Assembly (NCBI RefSeq): GCF_049243985.1
Contig: NC_135381.1
Span: forward strand, 26,708,345 to 26,772,344
DNA: 64,000 nucleotides
DNA from: Paroedura picta
Lineage: Eukaryota; Chordata; Lepidosauria; Squamata; Gekkonidae
Direction: 5' to 3'
Position numbers and translations under genes: made by a program. Below the pieces are notes generated by a model that saw nothing but the letters and a program-made list of their open reading frames with translations, did not search any database and was not told where the DNA came from. Below are positions 56,439-64,000 of the stretch, in pieces. The stretch's first letter is position 1; every line of letters begins with the position of its first letter.

Positions 56439-57090
56439 TTTCTGCACAGGGCGAAACGCGATCATGTCGGATTCAAAGGTAATCGCGGCAGGCACAGGCG
56501 CCGCTCCAAGCAGCAGGCAAGCAGGGGATCCAGCCCAGCCCAGCCCAGCCGGGCCGCCCCGTTCTGCTTCGCCTCCGCCCCAGCCGGTCTTCGCCCCACC
56601 CACCGAGCCTCCCGCCTCCCTGGCAGGCAGCGCTGCTGGGCCCGGACCGTGCCGAGCGAGGAGTGGAGTTCGTGCAGGCAGCCGCCATGGCGCAAGAAGA
56701 CGCAGCGAGCGAGACGGCCGAGGCGAGCAGCCCGGGGCTGCTGATGGAGATCGTGAGCTCGCCGCTCAACCTCAGCCTGCTGGGCCTCTGCCTCTTCCTT
56801 CTCTACCAGATCGTGCGCGGCGACCGGCCCCGGGCCCAGGGCGACGGCGAGGAGGAGCCCCCTCCGCTGCCCAAGCTCAAGCGCCGCGACTTCACGCTGG
56901 CCGAGCTGCGCCCCTACGACGGCCTGGAGAACCCGCGCATCCTGATGGCCATCAACGGCAAGGTCTTCGACGTCAGCCGCGGCAGGAAGTTCTACGGGCC
57001 GGGTGAGCGGGGCCTGCGGCGGCCGGCGGGGGTGGGGGAGCCATGGACTTCGCCTTGATCCTCTAGGTGCGCCGGATCCCGGGGAGCGGG
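56400..57090 (+). promoter_or_regulatory. PGRMC1: CpG island covering PGRMC1 promoter and exon 1
   Basis: Very GC- and CpG-rich sequence begins near 56400 and continues just past exon 1. A CCCAG repeat lies near 56531-56555. The island and absence of a TATA box fit a broadly expressed gene. Confidence 0.75.
56687..57002 (+). CDS. PGRMC1: PGRMC1 exon 1 (progesterone receptor membrane component 1)
   Basis: The exon starts at ATG 56687 in a perfect Kozak context (GCCGCCATGG) and ends with one base of the next codon before a GTGAGC donor, encoding 105 residues. The N-terminus is acidic; residues 26-43 ([18 protein letters not shown]) are the single membrane segment. A cytoplasmic linker with [13 protein letters not shown] follows, then the first half of the cytochrome b5-like domain ([20 protein letters not shown]). 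The exon breaks after KFYGP, exactly as in human PGRMC1. Y103 corresponds to human Y107 beside the heme pocket; the axial heme tyrosine (human Y113) falls in exon 2, outside the window. The [10 protein letters not shown] and [10 protein letters not shown] wording separates it from PGRMC2. PGRMC1 is an ER/plasma-membrane heme protein that dimerises and supports cytochrome P450s and steroid metabolism. Confidence 0.96.
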
Positions 57091-57144
57091 AGGTGGAAGG
57101 ACCCTTTGCGCTGAAGCGTCACGCCTTCCGAGAGTTTGAGTCTC

Positions 57145-57436
57145 AGTTTTTAAATTATATTGTATGGTCAGGGGTAGTCAAACTGCGGCCCTCCAGATGT
57201 CCATGGACTGCAATTCCCAGGAGCCCCCTGCCAGCGAACGCTGGCAGGGGGCTCCTGGGAATTGTAGTCCATGGACATCTGGAGGGCCGCAGTTTGACAA
57301 CCCCTGGAGCAACAAAAAGTTTCATAGAACGCAAAAAAATAGCATTGTAATATATCTTTTTTAAATTTCAACATAAGTACAATTTGCCAGGTACCCCCAG
57401 ATGTCCCTCCAAAAGTGGGACCATCTGGTCACCTTA
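57145..57436. mobile_element. AAGGTGACC MITE, split by a hAT MITE
   Basis: GAGCAACAAAAAGTTTCATA through ATCTGGTCACCTTAC matches the right part of 45076-45353. The few bases left of the hAT copy (ATTATATTGTATGG) resemble the preceding part of the same element. Confidence 0.65.
57169..57306. mobile_element. Foldback hAT MITE
   Basis: CAGGGGTAGTCAAACTGCGG and the inverse ending GTTTGACAACCCCTG, arms about 60 bases. No clear 8-bp duplication remains. Confidence 0.88.
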
Positions 57437-57442
57437 CGTTAA

Positions 57443-57565
57443 CGGGTAGTGGCGTGACCTCCGCTTTAGAAGAAGAGTCACCCACTTTTCTCCACCTTGA
57501 AGGATACTCGAAGCGGCTCACGAAGGTGGGCTGGATGGGCCATGTTCCTGTTGTTGAGATCTTTC
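57443..57565 (-). repeat. Right arm of inverted duplication flanking PGRMC1 exon 1
   Basis: Read on the minus strand it repeats 56236-56378: GATCTCAACAACAGGAACAT, GCCCACCTTCGTGAGCCGCT, AAAGCGGAGGTCACGCC. Confidence 0.7.
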
Positions 57566-57819
57566 CTTCCTAGAATTATATATTATTATATATAAAATCC
57601 AGGATTCCCTAAATTCAGAGTGAAGGAAGGAGTGGTTTGGGGCAGACTGAGTTGTGAAGGGATTTTGGCAGCTCCAAGTGCACACACCTGTAAACCCCCA
57701 AGATACTTTTAACATGGGGCAGTGCAGGGGTTAATTTGCCGAATAACAGAATCCATAATTTGGACCCCTGTTTTAACCACAAGAGTTAATTTGAAGTGGA
57801 AAGTTAAACCTTCTTCTAC

Positions 57820-58672
57820 TGCCCTCATTCTGGAATGGACCTCTGGGGTCATCTAGTCCAGGGGTAGTCAACCCCTGATCTAGTCCAAACTCCCCTTCTG
57901 TACCAAAATACCTCACTGTCCCCCTAGAATCATAGAGATAGAAAGGATCTCTAGGGGTCATATAGTCCAAACTCCTGCAGAATGCAGGAAATTCACAACT
58001 ACCTGTCCAACCACAGTGATCTCAGTTCCATGCCCAGATTATGCCCCTACACACACACCCCCGCAAAAAAAAAAAAAAAAAACAGAATCTCTGGCCAGTC
58101 TGGCCTGGAGGAAATTCTTCCAACCCCAAAGTGGCAAGCGGCATTTCCCTGGGCATGCAAGAAAGGGCCATAAGAGCCAAGCATGGACACAGTCCCTTCT
58201 GCCCAGCCATGTACAATCTGCCTAATTTCACAGAATCAGCATTTCTGTCAGACGGTTACCTAGCCTCTGTTTTAAAACTTCCACGGAAAGAGAACTCACC
58301 ACCTCCCAAGGAAGCCCTTTCCACCGAGAAACTGCTCTGTCAGGAACTTCTTCTGGATGCTTAATTCTGAATTAATTAATGTTTTGAAATAATTTAATCC
58401 CATTGGTTTTAGTCTGACCCTCTGGGGCAACAGAAATCAATCTTCTGTGACAGCCCTTCAAGTACTTGAAGATGGCTACCAGATCACCTCTTAGTTGTCT
58501 CCCCTCCAGGGGCTAAACAAGCCAATCTCCGTCAACCTTTCCTCATACATCTTAGGCTCCAAATCCCTCGCTGTTTTTGTTGCCTGCTGAATGCACTCCA
58601 GTTTGTCTACATCCCACTTCAATTGTGATGCCCAAAACTGAACGCAGTCCTCACAGTACACAACGAGGTCTA
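57820..58672 (-). repeat. CR1 LINE 3' parts, minus strand
   Basis: A first CR1 tail lies near 57825-57905 and a second, longer CR1 fragment runs 57915-58672 (inverse of the AGTTTGTCTACATCCCACTT and TCTCCCCTCCAGG blocks). An A-rich run of 18 bases at 58065-58082 lies inside. Confidence 0.75.
57859..57877. mobile_element. 19-bp relic of a foldback hAT MITE
   Basis: CAGGGGTAGTCAACCCCTG consists of 12 bases of the left end and 7 of the right end with everything between missing. ATCTAGTC is duplicated perfectly at 57851-57858 and 57878-57885, so this is a genuine insertion and not chance. Confidence 0.85.
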
Positions 58673-58673
58673 A

Positions 58674-59048
58674 TCATAGAATAATAGAGTTGGAAAGGAC
58701 CTCATGGGTCACTGAGTCCAACCCCCTGCACTATGCAGGACACTCACATCCCAATTGCTCATCTACTGTCACCTGCCACCCCCTTGAACCTTCACAGAAG
58801 CAGCCTCTCCGTCAGAGGCCTACCCAGCCTCTGTTTAAAAATTTCGAAAGATGGAGAACCCACCACCTCCCGAGGAAGCCTGTTCCACTGAGAAACCGCT
58901 CTAACTGTCAGAAACTTCTTCCGGATGTTTAGATGGAATTTCTTTCGAATTAATTTCATCCCATTCGTTCTGGTCTGTCCCTCTGGGGCAAGAGAGAACA
59001 ATTCTGCTCCATATGGCACCCTTTTAAATACGAAGATGGTTATCAGAG
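58674..59048 (-). mobile_element. CR1 LINE inserted in an older CR1
   Basis: On the minus strand the frame PYGAELFSLAPEGQTRTNGM then SQWNRLPREVVGSPSFEIFK is open to the end of ORF2, followed by a normal 3' UTR and tail. The older CR1 resumes at 59049 (AGAAGAGTAAAGCAGTA), the continuation of CGAGGTCTAATC before the insertion. Confidence 0.8.
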
Positions 59049-59377
59049 AAGAGTAAAGCAGTACCATCACCAACTCTGTTGGTCTTAATGGTGCCGCTGA
59101 ACTCAGATAAATATCTCAATGCAGCTCTGCAGTGTTACTCCATCCTACTGATAACCAAGTCAGTTGGGCGTTGAGCTGGCAGTTTCCTAGGATGCAGCAT
59201 GGCTTGCCCTGCCCTTTCTACTCTCCATTCGTCATAGCTGTAGAGCAGGCTTTCACAACTGGGATTTCAGTAAACCCTCAGCCTTGGAAGGAGTTCCCAA
59301 ATGGGTGGATGTTAATTAATTTTTAATATATATTTAAATTTGTTAAAACATTTATTGGAGGATATGACCATATATAG

Positions 59378-59513
59378 CAGGGGTAGTCAAACTGCAGCCC
59401 TCCAGATGTCCATAGACTACAATTCCTATGAGCCCCTGCCAGCAAAGGGTGGCAGGGGCTCATGGGAATTGTAGTCCATGGACATCTGGAGGGCCGCAGT
59501 TTGACTACCCCTG
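59378..59513. mobile_element. Foldback hAT MITE with perfect 8-bp target duplication
   Basis: CAGGGGTAGTCAAACTGCAG and its inverse. ATATATAG flanks both sides (59370-59377, 59514-59521). Confidence 0.92.
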
Positions 59514-59638
59514 ATATATAGTCATGTTGACGCACCCACCCCTCCCAAAATGGCCAATGGTGGACTTGGAGGGGGTGGGAAGAGGAGGGGCCCCAGGTGG
59601 GTGTGTCCACAGCTCTGCTTCCCAACCATATTCTGCAG

Positions 59639-59774
59639 CAGGGGTAGTCAAACTGCGGCCCTCCAGATGTCCATGGACTACAATTCCCAGGAGCCCCTGC
59701 CAGCGAATGCTGGCAGGGGCTCCTGGGAATTGTAGTCCATGGACATCTGGAGGGCCACAATTTGACTACCCCTG
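59639..59774. mobile_element. Foldback hAT MITE with perfect 8-bp target duplication
   Basis: CAGGGGTAGTCAAACTGCGG and its near-perfect inverse. TTCTGCAG flanks both sides (59631-59638, 59775-59782). Only 125 bases separate it from the previous copy. Confidence 0.93.
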
Positions 59775-59822
59775 TTCTGCAGGATAGAACCACTTCTGAG
59801 GTTTATCAAAGCCTGGAGAATG

Positions 59823-59862
59823 TTTCAGGGGTTTCTCAACTGTAAAAAAGTTGAGAAAGGCT
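59823..59862 (+). repeat. Terminal scrap of another hAT-like element
   Basis: CAGGGGTTTCTCAACTGTAA then AAGTTGAGAAAGGCTG is inverted on itself and resembles the ends of 8182-8520. Confidence 0.5.
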
Positions 59863-60181
59863 GCTGCAGAGAGTGGACAGGAATTGCAGGAATGTATTAC
59901 AAAACCTTCTGTATGATGTGGAGCATGGTTAGCTGTTTACAGAAAAGCACTGACTGCCTGGTGCTGTTTATTTTATTTTATTATCATCGTATGGCATGTC
60001 TGGCAGCCAGGCAAGGCACATTTGGAGGTGGTTTGCCATTTCCTGGCTCTGTGTCATGACTCTTGGGATTCCTTGGAGAATGTGCCACCCAAATCCCATC
60101 CATAGCACAGAAGTAGCCTTTAATGGAATGGGATCCAGTCAGCTGACCCTTTCCTTCACTTTTTAGCCATATGAATGCTTT

Positions 60182-60545
60182 ATGGTCCCCAACCTTTTTA
60201 TCACCGGGGACCTTTCAACGCTTGACAATTTTACTGGACCTGGGGGGGTAGTCTTTTGCTGAGGGATGTCACCACCACCTGAGCCCCTGCTCCACTTGCT
60301 TTCCTGCCGGCGCCCCTGACTTCCCACTGCCCACTGGGAGGCGCTGCCAGCAGCAGCTGCGCAGTGCCACACCGAGGGGGAGCCCCAGCCACGGTGGCCG
60401 CTGGAGAGCACCAAAGGTGAGCCAGCGGCAGAGAGGCAGGGCAGCCCCCAAGGCAGTAACCGGGGAGGAGGACGAGAAGGAGCCACGGCCTGGTACCGAC
60501 TGATCTATGACCGGTCACGGTCCCTGGACTGGCGGTTGGGGACCC
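60182..60545 (-). mobile_element. hAT-like MITE (CAGTGGTCC family), minus strand
   Basis: TGGTCCCCAACCTTTTTATC at the left is the inverse of the right end of 13448-13800; the right edge is GGCGGTTGGGGACCC. The GC-rich core matches that copy in inverse. Confidence 0.8.
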
Positions 60546-61018
60546 ATTTTTATGGAAAATGTAAATTACACAAGTGAGATTTTATTAGAATCTAATATAG
60601 CACGTTCAGTGTAAGGTGTTTGAAAGGCATTATTCACACCCACATGATTTGCCAGTATTACTATTCCTATATTACAAAGGAGACAGGGAAGAGATAGTGA
60701 TGTCATTCCATCCAGTTTGTGGATGAGATTTGAATTTGCTGGCTCATGGGTCACTTTCTTATTTAATTTACCTTTTAGTTGTTAAGATCAAAGGTATGGG
60801 GCAAAATTGAGCCTACCCTGGTCAAAGAAAGTTGCATCCAATGCATGACCACTGATTCACACAGACATGCTTTCCTGGGATATTCATGGTTGTCTGAATT
60901 GCCCTAGTGGGCTCTAAAGGCATAAGTGGGGGTGGGATTTCTTTCCTGCTTGTAGGGCCTGTGCATTTGCCCTGTGAAAGTGACAAGGAAAGGATGTAAA
61001 ACAGGCAATGTTCTAAAT
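60546..61018. other. PGRMC1 intron 1, nothing recognised
   Basis: No supported feature. Confidence 0.4.
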
Positions 61019-62371
61019 TACGAGTTCCCAAAGTGGGTGGTACCGCCTCCCTGGGGGCGAAGGAAAGATGGGAGGGGTGGTAAGGAATTTTGAATGGCCG
61101 TAGGAGCTCTTGTGGCCCTTTCTTGAATGGTCAGGGAAATGCCAATCACCACTTTGGGATCATAAGGATAATTTCTTCCAGGCCAGACAGGCCAGGGATT
61201 CGGGGGGGGGGGGAGCATCATCTGGGTATGGGATTGGTGTCACTCTGGTGGGCAGGTAGTTGTAAATTTCCTGCATTCTGCAGGAGGTCAGACTAGCTGA
61301 CCTCTGGAGAAACCTTCTACCTCTGTGATTCTAGGGGGACAGTGAGGAATTTTGGTACAGAAAGGAAGCAACAGTGGCTATGCTGCGGAAAAACCTGTTG
61401 CACTTGTGGGTCTCCTTCCTGCCCAGTGCTTCCTGTGCTCTGCCGCCTGATTTGGTTCCTGGGCTCCTTGCAGCTCCTTTGCTTCAGAGCTGTTTTCCCT
61501 CTTTCTGCTGCCAGTTCCTTGTGGTGAAGGTTAGCTTTGGAAGGGTGGAAGACCTCTTCTGGATAGCTGAGGGGGAACCTGCAGGTATTTGCCTTCATCT
61601 CCTTCTCCCTCCTCCCTGCTGTTTTCTGAGAGGGCTGAACAGCCTGGGATCCACTGGGCAGAGTTAAGAGCAGCCCTGTTCAACTGCCTTGTAGGGTGCC
61701 ACTGAGGACAACCTTACTGAAGTCTGGCTCATGGGTCTTCTGGAGAAGAAGGGAAGTTTTTCTCTTTTGCCTGCAGCACTGAATGGCTTAAGCATTATGA
61801 GCCGCTTCTTAAAGAGGCTGAGCAAGTTGGTGGGAGGAGAAAAAGTTATTTTGGGGGAGTCTCTTTTGGCCAAAGAGACTAGGGAGGGCTTCAGGGCTGC
61901 ACCCGGAGGAAAAATGTCTTGCAGCGAGATTCCAGGAAGGTTTTCTCATGAGTAACTCCAGATCTCCAGGAGCTTCTTCACCCAGGGCTGGCAACCATTC
62001 CCCAAATGGTTGGGAGTATATTTGGGAGGCTGGGAAAGCCTTTTCCGGCTTGTGCTGGCCATGGGATTTTCCATTGCTTGCATCTCTCTGCCTTTCCCCA
62101 CCTGTCCTTCTCGCCAATGAGGACCCAATGGCTTTTACATACGACTTTTACAAAGGACTTGTATATTTTTTTTCCAGACTAAAACAGGGCCCCTGCACAA
62201 CCACCAAAAAAGAAGTGTAGGCAATGCTGTGTGTTTTGAATTTGCAATAACCCTAACACCAGGAAAGAGGTGTGTGTTCATGAGTGTACATGTGTGTTTA
62301 TGTAGGGGGCACGAGGGTTGTGGCCTTGGGAGACCAGAGGGCGGCAGCCCCAAAAAGTTTGAGAGCCACTG
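61019..62371 (-). mobile_element. hAT-like element, 1.35 kb, with CR1 inside
   Basis: The right end, inverted, reads CAGTGGCTCTCAAACTTTTT and the left end TACGAGTTCCCAAAGTGGG, both typical hAT termini. TTCTAAAT is duplicated perfectly at 61011-61018 and 62372-62379. About 61098-61337 is a CR1 3' end inserted later. No transposase reading was recognised, so it is either a deleted or a non-autonomous copy. Confidence 0.75.
61098..61337 (+). repeat. CR1 LINE 3' end
   Basis: TCTTGTGGCCCTTTCTTGAA through GGTCAGACTAGCTGACC and the tail TGTGATTCTAG. GAGGAATTTTG-like sequence on both sides suggests the insertion point. Confidence 0.7.
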
Positions 62372-62379
62372 TTCTAAAT

Positions 62380-62801
62380 GTAGAGAGAATTTAAAGAGGA
62401 GACCAATCTTATGATCAGAGTAGGGAAAAGGTGAGATGGAGCTGGCACAGCAAACCCATTTCAGAGAGACTTAGGGCACCTCCCAGCCCCCTTCCACTTG
62501 GCTTCCCTGCCCAACCAGCCTATCTTGTTTGTATAGGGGATTATACCTCAGGCACTGAAAGAGGGAGGCGGTGGCCCAGCTTCTCCTCCTACCTAGATTG
62601 CAAATGATCCCTTTGCTTTGTATGCAGTCTGTGTGGGAGTAGAGAGAGGTTATATGGTTACGAAATTCTCGGAAAGTTTCTTCCATAATATCTTGGCATA
62701 GTCAAAGTTCAGAACAGAAAGATGGGTAGAATACACAGATGGCTACTTAAGCAAACAGTTTTCTCTTCCACGGTGATCTCATTATATGTAACTCTCTAGA
62801 G
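62380..62801. other. PGRMC1 intron 1, nothing recognised
   Basis: No supported feature. Confidence 0.4.
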
Positions 62802-62937
62802 CAGGGGTAGTCAGACTGCGGCCTTCCAGGTGGCCATGGACTACAATTCCCAGGAGCCCCTGCCAGCAAATGCTGGAAGGGGCTCATGGGAATTGTAGTC
62901 CATGGCCTTCTGGAGGGCCGCAGTGTGACTACCCCTG
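62802..62937. mobile_element. Foldback hAT MITE with near-perfect target duplication
   Basis: CAGGGGTAGTCAGACTGCGG and its inverse. Flanks CTCTAGAG and CTCTAGAC match at seven of eight positions. Confidence 0.9.
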
Positions 62938-63567
62938 CTCTAGACTATTTCATTCCCAATCTTCCTGCAGGAGTTTAGAGCCAAATAACACACTATGTGC
63001 AATTTTCAGAGATTATATACAGATTTACAGAGGTGGAATGGGGAAAGAAGCGTGCCCAGCTTTTCCCCCTGCCACTCTTCTGTTCTACACTCAGGGTTCC
63101 AGGACTGTGCTGCAAGGAAATATTTGAGACCCAGTTTGTATGGAAGAAGCAGTTTGGAAGTGGAGCACAAAAGCAGCAGGAATGGAGAACACCTCTGGCT
63201 GCCAGTATTGCAAATTGCCCATTCACAATGCCGTTGTGCAACAACGAAGTGGCCATATTGGTGTTGTGCTGTACATGTGTGTAAATGTGCACTTTTGGAA
63301 TTGAGGTTAAGGCTTTTGCCCATTTCATCTTCACAGGTCATTGAGTGAGCATTGAGGCTGAGCAGAAATTTGAATTGGTGTCCTGTGCTCACATCTGACA
63401 CAGTTCCATCACACTGTAGTGGCCCAGCAGGGAATTGTGGCAATCGTCACCTTATTTTCTTTATGCTCCTGCAATCTTCTGTCTGTCAAACTGCATGGGC
63501 CTTATGCTCGTTCTGAAGAGGACTATCATCCACTTCACATTACTTCCTTTTAGTGGTGTAAGTGGCT
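62938..63567. other. PGRMC1 intron 1, nothing recognised
   Basis: Overlapping open frames of 95-145 codons on both strands at 62993-63443 have no family resemblance. Confidence 0.4.
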
Positions 63568-63670
63568 GAGAGCCAGCTTGGTGTAGTGGTTAAGAGCAGA
63601 TTGTAAGCCGCTTTGAGACTCCTTTGGGTAGTAAAAGGTGAGGTAGGGGGAAAAAAGCCCTTCTTCTTTT
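63568..63670 (+). repeat. tRNA-derived SINE with large internal deletion
   Basis: The perfect head GAGAGCCAGCTTGGTGTAGT through TTAAGAGCAG is joined directly to the tail GATTGTAAGCCGCTTTGAG, omitting roughly 170 bases present in the copy at 43122-43396. Confidence 0.8.
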
Positions 63671-64000
63671 CCAGTGTTCTTACATACCATTTGATAATTC
63701 ATTGTAGTGTCCTGCTAGTCCCCCTCCCTATGCAGTGTTTTCCACACACCTCATATTGCAGCATTTGAATATATCTTTGGTAACTCATATCTAAACTCAG
63801 GGCCCAGTAAATCTTGCAAGAACATCACGCAAATACCATCTGGAGTTTGTTACCTTGAAAATATAAACTTTGCTTCCAGTCCTCATGATTCAAGAAGAGT
63901 GCATTGGGAGAAGTCAAAATGTGGATTGAGCAGGACTTTTGCTTGTCAGCAAAGGTTTGATTGCGATGGGAATTCAGAGATATTTGAAATTCCTTTGTCC

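Larger units (their letters stand above)
57003..64000 (+). other. PGRMC1: PGRMC1 intron 1 (5' part)
   Basis: After the exon 1 donor no sequence resembling exon 2 ([20 protein letters not shown] in human) was found on the plus strand, so the intron extends at least 7 kb. It contains CR1, SINE and hAT copies listed separately. Confidence 0.8.

Noticed and set aside
56663-56686. In-frame GTG upstream of PGRMC1 as the start
   Set aside because: It is not an ATG, whereas the ATG at 56687 has a perfect Kozak context and matches the family N-terminus.
57003-64000. Search for PGRMC1 exons 2 and 3
   Set aside because: No plus-strand sequence resembling the conserved exon 2 peptide was found, so the exons must lie beyond the window.

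Overview
The window is nuclear DNA from a squamate reptile, most likely a lizard. The evidence is a dense load of vertebrate interspersed repeats typical of squamates: CR1 LINE 3' ends with ATTCTATG tails, L2-like and Bov-B LINEs, Sauria-type SINEs with ACCTTT tails, a second tRNA-derived SINE, many foldback hAT elements and a DIRS-like fossil. Two spliced protein genes stand among them. The species cannot be named from the sequence alone. No bacterial-style operon, CRISPR array, plasmid feature or novel defence-like system is visible.

Layout. About 1-2000 is repeat-poor AT-rich sequence that could be the 3' UTR end of a plus-strand gene (LONRF3 by synteny, speculative). About 2000-14350 is intergenic, with a Bov-B relic, an L2-like LINE, CR1 pieces and hAT elements. 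About 14360-44385 holds a minus-strand gene of the CRACD/CRACDL/KIAA1210 family, identified as KIAA1210. Eleven coding exons were assembled by eye at 32408-32357, 28485-28314, 26833-26707, 25572-25414, 24555-24490, 22873-22664, 21575-21470, 21349-19841, 17809-17634, 17069-16964 and 15234-15071. All junction phases agree and the predicted protein is about 948 residues. A CpG island at 44220-44900 is its likely promoter. About 44900-56400 is a repeat-filled intergenic spacer. At 56400-57090 a second CpG island carries exon 1 of PGRMC1 on the plus strand (CDS 56687-57002). The rest of the window, to 64000, is PGRMC1 intron 1; exons 2 and 3 lie outside.

The divergent KIAA1210(-)/PGRMC1(+) order matches the arrangement on human Xq24 and supports the KIAA1210 assignment over its paralogues CRACD and CRACDL. 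The two genes have no known shared pathway. PGRMC1 is a heme-binding, ER/membrane-anchored cytochrome b5-like protein; the KIAA1210 family is related to actin capping-protein regulators.

The most notable non-genic observations are: an inverted duplication flanking PGRMC1 exon 1; a 19-bp remnant of a hAT foldback element still inside a perfect 8-bp target duplication; a palindromic repeat with a 13-bp target duplication; a hAT element carrying NRF1-like motifs; and several clear insertion-within-insertion chronologies. All of this was read by eye; alignments and RNA data were not available.
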